The notes beneath the pieces are model-generated. The model was given only the letters and a program-made list of their open reading frames with translations. It ran no database searches and was not told where the DNA came from. From Eubacterium sp. (GTDB taxonomy: Bacteria > Bacillota_A > Clostridia > Lachnospirales > Lachnospiraceae): a DNA stretch of 27,471 nt. Below, one piece after another: positions 15,044 to 22,664 of this stretch. The stretch spans positions 1-27,471 of the forward strand of contig JAMPGN010000025.1 of assembly GCA_023663915.1 (NCBI GenBank), read 5' to 3'. How positions within the stretch are numbered: position 1 is the stretch's first letter; every line of letters starts with the position of its first letter. Made by a program: the position numbers and the translations under genes.

Positions 15044-17071
15044 CTAGTGGCGCGAAATCACTTCACTCCAACTGCTGATTCCGATCACCCGCAGGGCAAA
15101 ATCCGTATATGCAGCAGATTCCGCCGTATCCACATACTTGTACGCATTGTAGATGGACTTGCGACCGCCGCCTTGCGTATTGATACCGAGGGCAAGCCCT
15201 TGCGCCACTTCTGACGCGGCATCTGTCTCCCGTGAGAACAACATGCTGTCAATATATCGGTTCGCCTCGATCACCTTATAGGCGTACACAAACGATGCCG
15301 CCTGCAAATCCTGTCCCGCTGAGGAAGTATAGCCCATCTCACTTAAAATAACATGCCTTACTTCTCCCGAATCCGTCAGATACTCTTCTTTTTGCAGATA
15401 ATCCGTGAGTACATGGATATTCTTGATCGTGATCACCGGCGTTGTCTCCGAATTAAGCACATAAGAACCAGCCCTTCCGCTGGTGCTCCACGCTTTGGCG
15501 CTGGTCAACGGATAATTGTATGGGTGCTGTGCCACTCCCCAGTCAATATTGCCACCCGCCGTAATATTTCGGTTAAACTCATCCAGAATCTCCTTAGAGC
15601 TGTAGCCGTTATTCGAGTACAGGCTCTTACCCCACTGCTGGTCTAACGAAATATAAACCCTGGCATTGCCATTCACGCTCACGATGGAATTATAAAAGAT
15701 CCGGAATGCTTTCGCATACTCTTCCACGTAGCTTGCCGTGTCCATATATTCTATGTAGTTCCACTCGCTTCTGGCATTGATTTCATTGCCGATAACCCAG
15801 TTCATGACCTTGCCATGCCCACTGCCGGAATAACGGTTTGCCAGAAAAGAGGCAATCGCCGCGATATATTCCGTGCCGTCCTCGTCCGTGGCGTTAAACG
15901 CATAATACGGCGCCCTTCCACCCGAACGCGCCTTCGGATGGATCAGCTGCATATAACCGGGATGGATATCATTTAAAATAATAGCTGTTGTGGTAATGCC
16001 TTTATTCGTGAGTGTGGAAAAAATATAGTCGTACTCCGCTATGATCTGCCCGTTAAAAGCATAGTTTCTTCCATTATAAGTATAGTATACCGTCGGATAA
16101 AATTCATTGCTTGTCCCGCCGAGTATCCTGCTGAGCGGAATATTATATGCCGCATGCCTTACTCCCAGATCATCCAGTTCCGGACTGCTTAACCTCTCCG
16201 GATCAACCAGAAGTCCCTTTTTGGAAGTCGTATTGCCAAAAGACGGACTATATCTTGCGATCGCCTCCGGATTCGTGATATACCGCGGTTTGCTGATCGG
16301 CATGAAATTGCCGTCCTTCTTTACCGCCACGACGAATTTGGAACACAATCTGGAACTTGGGCTGTTATAATTCAAATTGACCGAAAAGGTCAAATCAACG
16401 TCTTTCTGTTCCTCGATGATGTATTCATCGCTTCTAAGCGCCGTATCGTATGTCTTTTCCTCAAAAAGATAGTAGTATCCGTCGTCGCTGATTGCCAGCC
16501 CTTCTGCCGACATGGTAATATCTACTTTGCCGGTCTCCGGATTGATCCGGCAGCTCTCGATCGTGATGAAATCTGACGAATTTTCCTCTGTCAGTTCAAT
16601 CTGCGGCGGCCGGTTGTGTACGCCGTCAATCAGAAATTTCGCCGCATCTACCAAAGCCTTGGAAGTATCCTTACCCGCATTCTCACGCACATAGTCTTTC
16701 CTTCTCTGCATCAGACTGTACTCCGCCAGCCCTACTGCCTCTGTATGTACCATGGCTTCCACTGCAGCGCTCTCCTGTGCCTGCCCTGCAAGATAATTCC
16801 TGATTCCAAAGAAACTGCCTGTTCCTGCCAAAAGAACAACCGCTGCCGCAATTCCTGCAGTCATCAACAGTTTCTTACGCTTCAGACCACGGGTTTCCGG
16901 CGATTCCTCCGCATGCCGCTCCCTGCGTTCTTCCTTGCGCTGTTCTCGCATGCGCTGTTTCTTCGCCTTTGCCTTTTTCTTATTCGCCGCTACTTTTTCT
17001 TTATCGATCGTGCGTTTTTTCTTCTTTTTCCTTGTACCCGCTTTAGAGTCCGTTGAATTATTTGATGCCAT
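15044..17071 (-). CDS. membrane-anchored DUF5722 protein, glycosidase-like barrel
   Basis: 675 residues. A very basic cytoplasmic N-terminus (about 10-66, long K and R runs) precedes one membrane helix at about 67-90 (KLLMTAGIAAAVVLLAGTGS), so most of the protein is extracellular. A beta-rich region covers about 150-260. The DUF5722 domain follows from about 275. It contains MNWVIGNEINARSEWN, with a conserved N-E pair at 429-430, and VRHVILSEMGYTSS with E578. An Asn-Glu pair followed about 150 residues later by a second Glu after a hydrophobic strand is the layout of clan GH-A glycoside hydrolases. A carbohydrate-cleaving role is therefore plausible but unproven. Its start lies inside the end of rarA (14-base overlap), with GAGG just upstream. 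Confidence 0.85.
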   Translation of the reverse strand: MASNNSTDSKAGTRKKKKKRTIDKEKVAANKKKAKAKKQRMREQRKEERRERHAEESPETRGLKRKKLLMTAGIAAAVVLLAGTGSFFGIRNYLAGQAQESAAVEAMVHTEAVGLAEYSLMQRRKDYVRENAGKDTSKALVDAAKFLIDGVHNRPPQIELTEENSSDFITIESCRINPETGKVDITMSAEGLAISDDGYYYLFEEKTYDTALRSDEYIIEEQKDVDLTFSVNLNYNSPSSRLCSKFVVAVKKDGNFMPISKPRYITNPEAIARYSPSFGNTTSKKGLLVDPERLSSPELDDLGVRHAAYNIPLSRILGGTSNEFYPTVYYTYNGRNYAFNGQIIAEYDYIFSTLTNKGITTTAIILNDIHPGYMQLIHPKARSGGRAPYYAFNATDEDGTEYIAAIASFLANRYSGSGHGKVMNWVIGNEINARSEWNYIEYMDTASYVEEYAKAFRIFYNSIVSVNGNARVYISLDQQWGKSLYSNNGYSSKEILDEFNRNITAGGNIDWGVAQHPYNYPLTSAKAWSTSGRAGSYVLNSETTPVITIKNIHVLTDYLQKEEYLTDSGEVRHVILSEMGYTSSAGQDLQAASFVYAYKVIEANRYIDSMLFSRETDAASEVAQGLALGINTQGGGRKSIYNAYKYVDTAESAAYTDFALRVIGISSWSEVISRH

Positions 17072-18392
17072 GTGCCTCTTCCTTTATTCGTTTCATATGC
17101 TCTTTGATCTTCGCCTCATATCCATTTCCGCTTGGCTTATAAAATTCTTTGCCGTCTAGTTCATAAGGTAAATACTGTTGTTCCACATAATGATTTGGAT
17201 AATCATGCGCATATTTATAGCCTGTCCCATGTCCCAATTTCGCCGCCCCCTTATAATGGGCATCCTGTAAATGCGTGGGAATTGGCAAATTTCCCGTCTG
17301 CTTCACCGCATCCATCGCCTGGAAAATGGCTTCACAGCTTGCATTGCTCTTCGGCGCACATGCGACGTAAGATGCCGCCTGCGCCAAAATAATCTGTGCC
17401 TCCGGCATTCCGATCCTCTCCGCCGCCAACGATGCGCTGACCGCAACACTGAGCGCCATAGGATCCGCATTCCCCACATCCTCGGACGCGCAGATCATAA
17501 TACGCCTCGCAATAAAAGTCACGTTCTCCCCTGCATACAGCATACGACTTAAATAATAGACCGCTGCATCCGGGTCGGACCCCCGCATACTCTTGATAAA
17601 AGCAGAGATCGTGTCATAATGGCTGTCCCCCGATTTGTCATAACGTAACACACGTTTCTGAATACATTCCTGCGCCACTTCCAGCGTAATATGTATCTTG
17701 CCGTCCTCACTGCGGTTGGTGGTCATGACTCCAAGCTCTACCGCATTGAGCGCATGTCTCGCGTCGCCGCCTGAAAGTTCCGCCAGAAACTCTACCGCGT
17801 CCTCATCGATGACCGCCTCGTATGCGCCCATGCCTTTATCCTTGTCATATACCGCGCGATGAATCAATGTTTTGATATCTTCTATAGATAACGGATGCAA
17901 CTCAAATATGATCGAACGGGAAATCAACGCCCCGTTCACCTCGAAATAAGGGTTTTCCGTGGTTGCACCGATCAATACGACCGTGCCGTCCTCCACGAAG
18001 GGAAGCAAATAATCCTGCTGTCCTTTATTAAAGCGGTGTATCTCATCAATAAAAAGTATGGTCTTCTTCCCATACATCCCCTGCAGGTCTTTTGCCTTCG
18101 CCACCACCTCTTCCATATCCTTCTTACCGGCAACCGTCGCATTAATCTGTGTAAACTCTGCGCTAGTTGTATTGGCGATCACCTTCGCCAGCGTCGTCTT
18201 GCCCGTTCCGGGCGGCCCGTAGAATATGATGGAGCTTAATTTATCCGCCTTGATGGCACGGTAGAGCAGCTTATCTTTCCCTATGATATGCTGCTGTCCG
18301 ACCACTTCTTCCAACGTCACAGGTCGAAGCCTCGCCGCCAATGGCGACTCTTTTTCCTGATTCGCATTTCGCATGTACTCAAATAGATCCAT
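17058..18392 (-). CDS. rarA: replication-associated recombination protein A, AAA+ ATPase
   Basis: 444 residues, full length for RarA/MgsA. It acts at stalled replication forks. The start PLAARLRPVTLEEVVGQQHI is typical. Walker A is GPPGTGKT at 59-66, Walker B is ILFIDEIHRF at 112-121, and sensor 1 is GATTENPYFEV. The C-terminal tetramerisation region carries RGSDPDAAVYYLSRML and ASEDVGNADPMAL, ending in the MgsA_C stretch with GYKYAHDYPNHYVEQQYLP. Its own promoter candidate is at 18450-18478. It overlaps the downstream DUF5722 gene by 14 bases, so the two are translationally coupled although their functions look unrelated. Confidence 0.97.
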   Translation of the reverse strand: MDLFEYMRNANQEKESPLAARLRPVTLEEVVGQQHIIGKDKLLYRAIKADKLSSIIFYGPPGTGKTTLAKVIANTTSAEFTQINATVAGKKDMEEVVAKAKDLQGMYGKKTILFIDEIHRFNKGQQDYLLPFVEDGTVVLIGATTENPYFEVNGALISRSIIFELHPLSIEDIKTLIHRAVYDKDKGMGAYEAVIDEDAVEFLAELSGGDARHALNAVELGVMTTNRSEDGKIHITLEVAQECIQKRVLRYDKSGDSHYDTISAFIKSMRGSDPDAAVYYLSRMLYAGENVTFIARRIMICASEDVGNADPMALSVAVSASLAAERIGMPEAQIILAQAASYVACAPKSNASCEAIFQAMDAVKQTGNLPIPTHLQDAHYKGAAKLGHGTGYKYAHDYPNHYVEQQYLPYELDGKEFYKPSGNGYEAKIKEHMKRIKEEAHGIK

Positions 18393-18449
18393 TCCTGTAT
18401 ACCTTCTGTTTTATTTCCCATCAGCCTGTGCAAAAGACTAATCTTTTAT

Positions 18450-18478
18450 ATTTTACCATTTCATGCGAGTCAGCGCAA
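18450..18478 (-). promoter_or_regulatory. sigma-A promoter for rarA
   Basis: On the minus strand, TTGCGC (18478-18473), a 17-base spacer ending in TGG, and TAAAAT (18455-18450), i.e. an extended -10. It lies between the deacetylase stop and rarA. Confidence 0.6.
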
Positions 18479-18518
18479 ATATAATATTTTCCAGAGTACC
18501 TTTCTGCATTTCGGGTTC

Positions 18519-19193
18519 TCAGTCAAACAGAAGTTCATCCACCGTCACGAACTCATATCCTTCCTCCTGCAATGCATCCACGATCTGTAATGCCGCCGTC
18601 ACCGTGCTCTTATACTCGTCGTGCATGAGAATGATCGCATTTTCCTGTGCCTTATCTGTGACTTTCCGCACGATACATGCCACATTGTCGCTGCACCAGT
18701 CTAATGGGTCAATCGTCCACAATACCGGAAACATGTTAAGTTCCTTCTCAAACTTCTTATCCCATGTGCCATAGGGCGGACGTACATACTGCACCTCCTG
18801 TCCTGTCAATTCCTCAATCAGCTCATTGGTCCTGACCAGCTCTTCTTTAAAAGCCTCACCATTGCTTTTGCTTAACTGCATGTGGCTGTACGTGTGGTTG
18901 CCGATCAGATGCCCCTCCTCACTCATGCGCTCTACCAACTCCGGATACAGTTCCACATGCTTCCCCATCACAAAAAAAGTAGCATGCACTCCCCGTTCCT
19001 TCAAACCGTCCAAGAGCTGTTCCGTATAATAAGGATGGGGACCATCATCAAACGTGAGCGCAATCTTCTTACTGTCCGCCATACCGTTTACGACAAGCGT
19101 CTCCTCTCTGCGATCCATAATTCCCGGTACACACAACAACAGTGCTACAGCAAGAAGAATACTCGTTTTCATTATCCTACTTTTTACACTCAT
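18519..19193 (-). CDS. polysaccharide deacetylase family protein, secreted or membrane-anchored
   Basis: 224 residues from ATG 19193 (AAGGA about twelve bases upstream). An in-frame TTG at 19205 lacks ribosome-site spacing. A signal or anchor helix lies at about 7-25 (IMKTSILLAVALLLCVPGI). The NodB-homology domain follows with motif 1 TFDDGPHP (catalytic D49, metal D50), motif 2 HTYSH (H100, H104) and motif 3 RPPYGTWD at 138-145. Motif 4 is DPLDW and motif 5 is LMHD at 189-192. It removes acetyl groups from N-acetylated sugars, in Firmicutes usually peptidoglycan or a related cell-surface glycan. The exact substrate is not readable. The gene has its own promoter candidate and a leader hairpin. 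Confidence 0.93.
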   Translation of the reverse strand: MSVKSRIMKTSILLAVALLLCVPGIMDRREETLVVNGMADSKKIALTFDDGPHPYYTEQLLDGLKERGVHATFFVMGKHVELYPELVERMSEEGHLIGNHTYSHMQLSKSNGEAFKEELVRTNELIEELTGQEVQYVRPPYGTWDKKFEKELNMFPVLWTIDPLDWCSDNVACIVRKVTDKAQENAIILMHDEYKSTVTAALQIVDALQEEGYEFVTVDELLFD

Positions 19194-19217
19194 TGCATAT
19201 CTCAATCCTTACCCTTT

Positions 19218-19254
19218 ACATAACATGCGTTATTTTACATGTACGCAGTTATGT
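19218..19254 (-). other. leader hairpin before the deacetylase
   Basis: ACATAAC pairs with GTTATGT and, inside, GCGT with ACGC, around a 12-base AT-rich loop. It lies between the candidate promoter and the start codon. Could be an operator or an RNA hairpin. Confidence 0.4.
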
Positions 19255-19265
19255 CTTATCTTTCT

Positions 19266-19294
19266 ATTATATATGCATTGTTCGCGATTGTAAG
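19266..19294 (-). promoter_or_regulatory. candidate promoter for the deacetylase
   Basis: On the minus strand, CTTACA (19294-19289), a 17-base spacer and TATAAT (19271-19266), about 70 bases before the start codon. Confidence 0.6.
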
Positions 19295-19307
19295 AAGTAT
19301 CAAAAAT

Positions 19308-19347
19308 GAATGCAGGGGAAATTGAATTGTGAATTTCCCCTACATTC
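19308..19347 (-). terminator. intrinsic terminator behind the histidine kinase operon
   Basis: AGGGGAAATT pairs with AATTTCCCCT (ten perfect pairs), extended by GAATG to CATTC across one mismatch, then ATTTTTG on the minus strand. It starts three bases after the kinase stop. Confidence 0.9.
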
Positions 19348-19350
19348 ATT

Positions 19351-20517
19351 TCATGGCTCACGCAGCATAATCCGAAAAGCCTTCGTATACCCACGCCCGT
19401 ATTCACGATTTAATTCCAGCTTTCCACCATGCATCTGAATAATCTTCGATGCTATGCTGAGTCCAAGGCCGCTTCCGCCCTTGGTGCTCCGCGCCTTGTC
19501 TGCCCTGGAAAAAGGCTCAAAGATATGTTCAGCAAATTCTTGATCGATCTCCATGCCATCATCCGCTATCGTAATCGTGTATTGGTCCATCTGCACCAGC
19601 GTTTTGCCGCCCTCCCTGCCATACCTTACCGCATTGGTCAGAAGGTTCGTAACTGCACGCATTATCTGGATCTTGTCTACGCAGCAGGGCATCTGCGTCT
19701 CTGGAATTTCTACCTTGAGTTCTATCTTTTTCTCCTCAAAATCCGAATAGAGCGGCGCTATACTCTCTCGCAAAATCTCTGCAAGGTCACTATCCTCCCG
19801 ATGCAGTTCAAATCCGCTGCTGTCCATCTTGACATACTCAAAAAGTAATGTAATCAGTTCATTCATCCGCATAGATTTCTGATAGATGGCATCCAGATAT
19901 TCCTGTTTTTTCTTTCCCTGTACTACATCTTCCGACAGCGCCTTACTGTAACTGCACAGCGTAGTAATCGGCGTCTTAATGTCATGAGCAATGTCCGACA
20001 AAAGCAGATTTCTGCGCCTGTCATACTCCTGCTGCTGTTCTTTTTCCTCCTCAACCAGTTCATTCACTTTCTTAGTTACGATCCTACAATAATAAAAAGC
20101 CCCTGTCAGATAAGGCATGACACTCACCAAAATCAAAACAAGAAACAATGCGATAATTAACAGTCTGAGCGCAATCCCCCATCCACCCATAAACAGAGGA
20201 GAATCTACAGCAATTCGCAGGGAATTTTCCATCTGGGCACTGATGGATTGCTGAACATAACCGTCAAATCCACCCGGTAGAAATGACGCTAGAAGATATA
20301 ATAACATCTGTACTAATAATAAAGTCGGTTTCCCAGATGCCGTGATGGATATCTGCAGGTTCTGTAACATCAACGACATTCCCGGTATGATAATCTGATT
20401 GTAAAATATGCCGATCAACTGCTCACTAACAAAAATAAAGAGCATCATGCCAAGGAATCGATTGATTAAAAACCATTTGAGAGATTTCTTTTTCTCTGCT
20501 TTGCCACCGGTTTCCAT
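19351..20517 (-). CDS. sensor histidine kinase
   Basis: 388 residues. Three hydrophobic segments are visible at about 14-42, 64-81 and 114-145, with an extracellular stretch of roughly 30 residues between the last two. This is a small sensor region with no recognisable ligand domain. The linker 150-170 is helical and glutamate-rich. The HisKA box is LLLSDIAHDIKTPITTL with phospho-accepting H178. The HATPase_c domain has the N box TNLLTNAVRYG, G1 TIADDGMEI, F box FEPFSRADKAR and G2 GGSGLGLSIASKI. It autophosphorylates and passes phosphate to the response regulator encoded 40 bases upstream. The signal is unknown; the DUF975 membrane protein of the same operon is a candidate partner. Confidence 0.95.
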   Translation of the reverse strand: METGGKAEKKKSLKWFLINRFLGMMLFIFVSEQLIGIFYNQIIIPGMSLMLQNLQISITASGKPTLLLVQMLLYLLASFLPGGFDGYVQQSISAQMENSLRIAVDSPLFMGGWGIALRLLIIALFLVLILVSVMPYLTGAFYYCRIVTKKVNELVEEEKEQQQEYDRRRNLLLSDIAHDIKTPITTLCSYSKALSEDVVQGKKKQEYLDAIYQKSMRMNELITLLFEYVKMDSSGFELHREDSDLAEILRESIAPLYSDFEEKKIELKVEIPETQMPCCVDKIQIMRAVTNLLTNAVRYGREGGKTLVQMDQYTITIADDGMEIDQEFAEHIFEPFSRADKARSTKGGSGLGLSIASKIIQMHGGKLELNREYGRGYTKAFRIMLREP

Positions 20518-20557
20518 GCATTATGCCCCTTTCTGCCTTTTATTATATTGGACTTTC

Positions 20558-21250
20558 TTACTTCTCCAAGCGATATCCTAATCCACGGATCGTCTTGATA
20601 TACTCCTTGCCGTCATGTTCCAGCTTCGCCCGCAACTTGGAAATGCATACCATGATATTATTATCGGACACAAAATATTCATCACCCCAGCCTCGCTCAT
20701 AAATCTGCTGTTTCGTAAAAACCTTGCCCGGTTCTTCCATAAAAAGCTGCATGATCCGAAATTCTACCGAGGTCAGTTCGATCGTTTCCCCACCGCGATA
20801 CAGCAGGCAAGCCTCCAGATCGAGCCGTAAATCCTGCACCATGAGTTCTTTGACCGTCTTCTGCCTGTCATTGCCTGCTCCGAGCGAATAGAAACGGCGT
20901 ATATTGGAATTGACTCTCGCCACCACTTCCAAAGGAGCAAATGGTTTCGTAATATAATCGTCCGCGCCCAGATCAAGCCCTAATATCTTGTCTGCATCGG
21001 TGTCTTTTGCCGATAACATAATGACAGGTATATTATTGTTTTCCCGAACATTTCGTAACACCCGATATCCGTCTAATCCCGGCATCATGATGTCTAAAAT
21101 CACCAGATCGGGCTTTTCGCTCCTGATCTTTTCCATAGTTTCCACACCGTCCGACGCTTCCATCACCTCATAGCCGTCTTTTTCAAGGTACAGGCGAAGC
21201 ACATCCCGGATCTCCGCCTCGTCATCCGCAATCAGAATTTTATAGCCCAC
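20558..21250 (-). CDS. OmpR/PhoB-family response regulator
   Basis: 230 residues from GTG 21250, which has GGGAG six bases upstream. The longer frame to ATG 21301 has no ribosome site and adds 17 residues in front of the conserved start GYKILIADDE. The receiver domain covers 1-115, with acidic pocket D9 and D10, phospho-acceptor D53 (VILDIMMPGLDG), S80 and K102 (YITKPF). The winged-helix DNA-binding domain of the OmpR type follows at about 130-230 (ELTSVEFRIMQLFMEEPGKV, ISKLRAKLE, TIRGLGYRLE). Such regulators bind direct repeats about 11 bp apart; repeats of this kind lie in front of the operon at 22207-22244. Confidence 0.95.
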   Translation of the reverse strand: MGYKILIADDEAEIRDVLRLYLEKDGYEVMEASDGVETMEKIRSEKPDLVILDIMMPGLDGYRVLRNVRENNNIPVIMLSAKDTDADKILGLDLGADDYITKPFAPLEVVARVNSNIRRFYSLGAGNDRQKTVKELMVQDLRLDLEACLLYRGGETIELTSVEFRIMQLFMEEPGKVFTKQQIYERGWGDEYFVSDNNIMVCISKLRAKLEHDGKEYIKTIRGLGYRLEK

Positions 21251-21307
21251 GTTGATCTCCCTTCCTGTCCGATTGTCAAGTCTATAGACCTCTACCGTCA
21301 TGCCGGA

Positions 21308-22150
21308 TTAATTGTTGTCTGTCAAAACCGCCTGCTGCGTACCGTCATGTAATTCGCTGATTCTGCGGTAAAGCGCCGCATTCGTTAGCCACATATAAGG
21401 GCTGACATAAAACAATTCAACCATACCACACGTTATCATTCCAAGCATATGCCAGAAAATAAAGGAAAGATCCAGCACGAACGCGTGCCATTTTTCACCG
21501 TGCATCATCTCCTTGCTCTTCTGTAACACTTCCTTGTAATTCATGTCCGGGCGCTCCGCCAGAATATAGGATACCATGCGGTATTGATATCTCTTGTATA
21601 TACCCGGAATGACAAATAACAGCGCCCACAGGAAAACCTGTATATCCACATGGAACATTGTTTTTACTATGTTTTTATAGGAATGGTCAAATCCGTAGGC
21701 GACCTCTTTCACGTCCGCCTGGTCATCCACACTTTTCAACATAAAACGCTGGACTCCCACATAGAACGGATTGTACAGAAGCTCCATAACTGCAAACATA
21801 ACAGCCATCATGATAAGCACGACAATCAGAACCGCAATCATCATGGATACAACAAAAACCCTCTGCCTTGTGTCACTCATTTTTGCTGATGTTTCATCTG
21901 TGCTCTCTGTCGGGCGTTCTATAAGCTCTGCCGCATCTCCTGTCTGTGCTTCATAACGGATGTTTCCGTCCTCAGCCTCATCCACATTTGCAATTATGGT
22001 TCCACTGACAGTACTCGACGTGGACGTTCCCGAAGAATAACCGAGTCCGCCGCTTAAGATCGCCGCCAATGCCGCCACCAGCATGATCCGCCAGTAATTT
22101 CTTGCTAAAGCTTCCTTCGCCCTTGTCTTTATCTCTTTTCTCGTCCACAT
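21308..22150 (-). CDS. DUF975 family membrane protein
   Basis: 280 residues from ATG 22150 (AAGGAG eight bases upstream). A longer frame to 22204 runs through the untranslated leader. The N-terminus WTRKEIKTRAKEALARNYWR is the hallmark of DUF975. Hydrophobic helices lie at about 21-42 and 97-130, followed by the central YVGVQRFMLKS segment and two more helices at about 180-200 and 225-255. A polar loop rich in S, T and E sits between the first two helices. Function of the family is unknown. It opens the DUF975-regulator-kinase operon, so it may modulate or be the target of the two-component pair (inference). Confidence 0.88.
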   Translation of the reverse strand: MWTRKEIKTRAKEALARNYWRIMLVAALAAILSGGLGYSSGTSTSSTVSGTIIANVDEAEDGNIRYEAQTGDAAELIERPTESTDETSAKMSDTRQRVFVVSMMIAVLIVVLIMMAVMFAVMELLYNPFYVGVQRFMLKSVDDQADVKEVAYGFDHSYKNIVKTMFHVDIQVFLWALLFVIPGIYKRYQYRMVSYILAERPDMNYKEVLQKSKEMMHGEKWHAFVLDLSFIFWHMLGMITCGMVELFYVSPYMWLTNAALYRRISELHDGTQQAVLTDNN

Positions 22151-22206
22151 AATTGTTCTCCTTCTCTCACTGGGATTCCTTGCTAAAGTTAGGATAACAC
22201 CCATTT

Positions 22207-22244
22207 CTTAACCGGAGAACGGAGAAAACTTAACTTAACCTTAA
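22207..22244 (-). promoter_or_regulatory. phased TTAAG direct repeats upstream of the two-component operon
   Basis: On the minus strand TTAAG occurs at 22244-22240, 22233-22229 and 22211-22207, i.e. offsets of 11 and 22 bp, with one further copy at 22238-22234. An 11-bp phase is the usual arrangement for PhoB/OmpR-type dimers. A -10-like TTATCC follows downstream (22197-22192) without a good -35, as in activated promoters. Candidate autoregulatory site. Confidence 0.5.
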
Positions 22245-22350
22245 AGCCTGTACGTTTTTCAGTCTTTTCCAATAACAGAATATGTGTTAAAGTCATTTAT
22301 GGAGAGAATGAACAAAACCATTATATGAAAGGAGCTTCCCACTGCTTTTC

Positions 22351-22518
22351 GTGAAACTATACAAAGTCCACGAGGAGTATGTCCGCGTGGCTGTGAAAAT
22401 CACTTCGCGCGGTATCTGCTTTGCCAAAACACTACATTTACTGAGCACATGCAACGCTGAAAGATATCTTGAAAAAGGCACGCTCAAAAACTTGACACCT
22501 TCTAAATATATTGTATAA
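22351..22518 (+). CDS. possible small protein, 55 aa, unrecognised
   Basis: GTG at 22351, stop TAA at 22516-22518. The product starts VKLYKVHEEYVRVAVKITS and contains FAKTLHLLSTCNAERYLEKG. AAAGGAG (22328-22333) lies about 17 bases before the GTG, too far. It is eight bases from an in-frame CTG at 22342, which would be a rare start. The stop codon lies inside the -10 element of the small RNA promoter. Composition looks protein-like, but there is no ATG and no recognised family, so it may be chance or a decayed gene. Confidence 0.25.
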   Translation: MKLYKVHEEYVRVAVKITSRGICFAKTLHLLSTCNAERYLEKGTLKNLTPSKYIV

Positions 22519-22519
22519 T
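22492..22519 (+). promoter_or_regulatory. strong sigma-A promoter for the small RNA
   Basis: Perfect TTGACA (22492-22497), a 16-base spacer and perfect TATAAT (22514-22519). The best consensus promoter noticed in the window. It predicts a start near 22526. Confidence 0.8.
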
Positions 22520-22525
22520 TAAGGT

Positions 22526-22664
22526 ACGAAATGAATAAGCTATATTGAATGGAATCTGAGGACGGAACAGGCGGCCGTCGCCCATAGTTAGGAGATGTGG
22601 ATTGTCACCCACCTATTTCATTCAAATTTACAGGCAGGTAGCTTCGGTTATCTGCTTTTATTTT
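22526..22664 (+). ncRNA. free-standing small RNA candidate, about 135 nt
   Basis: It starts behind a consensus promoter and ends in an intrinsic terminator: GCAGGTAGC (22634-22642), loop TTCG, GTTATCTGC (22647-22655), then TTTTATTTT. Inside, UUGAAUGGAA (22545-22554) pairs with UUUCAUUCAA (22616-22625) over ten positions and encloses two hairpins. One is GACGG to CCGUC (22561-22565 with 22575-22579). An alternative GGCG to CGCC (22570-22573 with 22579-22582) would exclude it. The other is GUGG to CCAC (22597-22600 with 22609-22612). No ORF of note is inside. It converges with the corrinoid-activation gene, whose stop lies in the U tract. It is not recognisable to me as 6S, SRP RNA, tmRNA, RNase P or a riboswitch class. 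Confidence 0.7.
22634..22664 (+). terminator. intrinsic terminator of the small RNA
   Basis: Nine-pair stem closed by a UUCG tetraloop with C-G closing pair, followed by TTTTATTTT. Confidence 0.88.

Noticed and set aside
18519..19193. Deacetylase as a lipoprotein (LLLC in the N-terminal helix)
   Set aside because: The residue before the cysteine is leucine, which does not fit a lipobox; a plain signal or anchor helix is more likely.
22631..22655. c-di-GMP-I riboswitch, because AGGTAGC...GGTTA resembles its P3 strand
   Set aside because: The GCAAAGCC-type core and the rest of the aptamer are missing; the stretch is explained as a UUCG-capped terminator.
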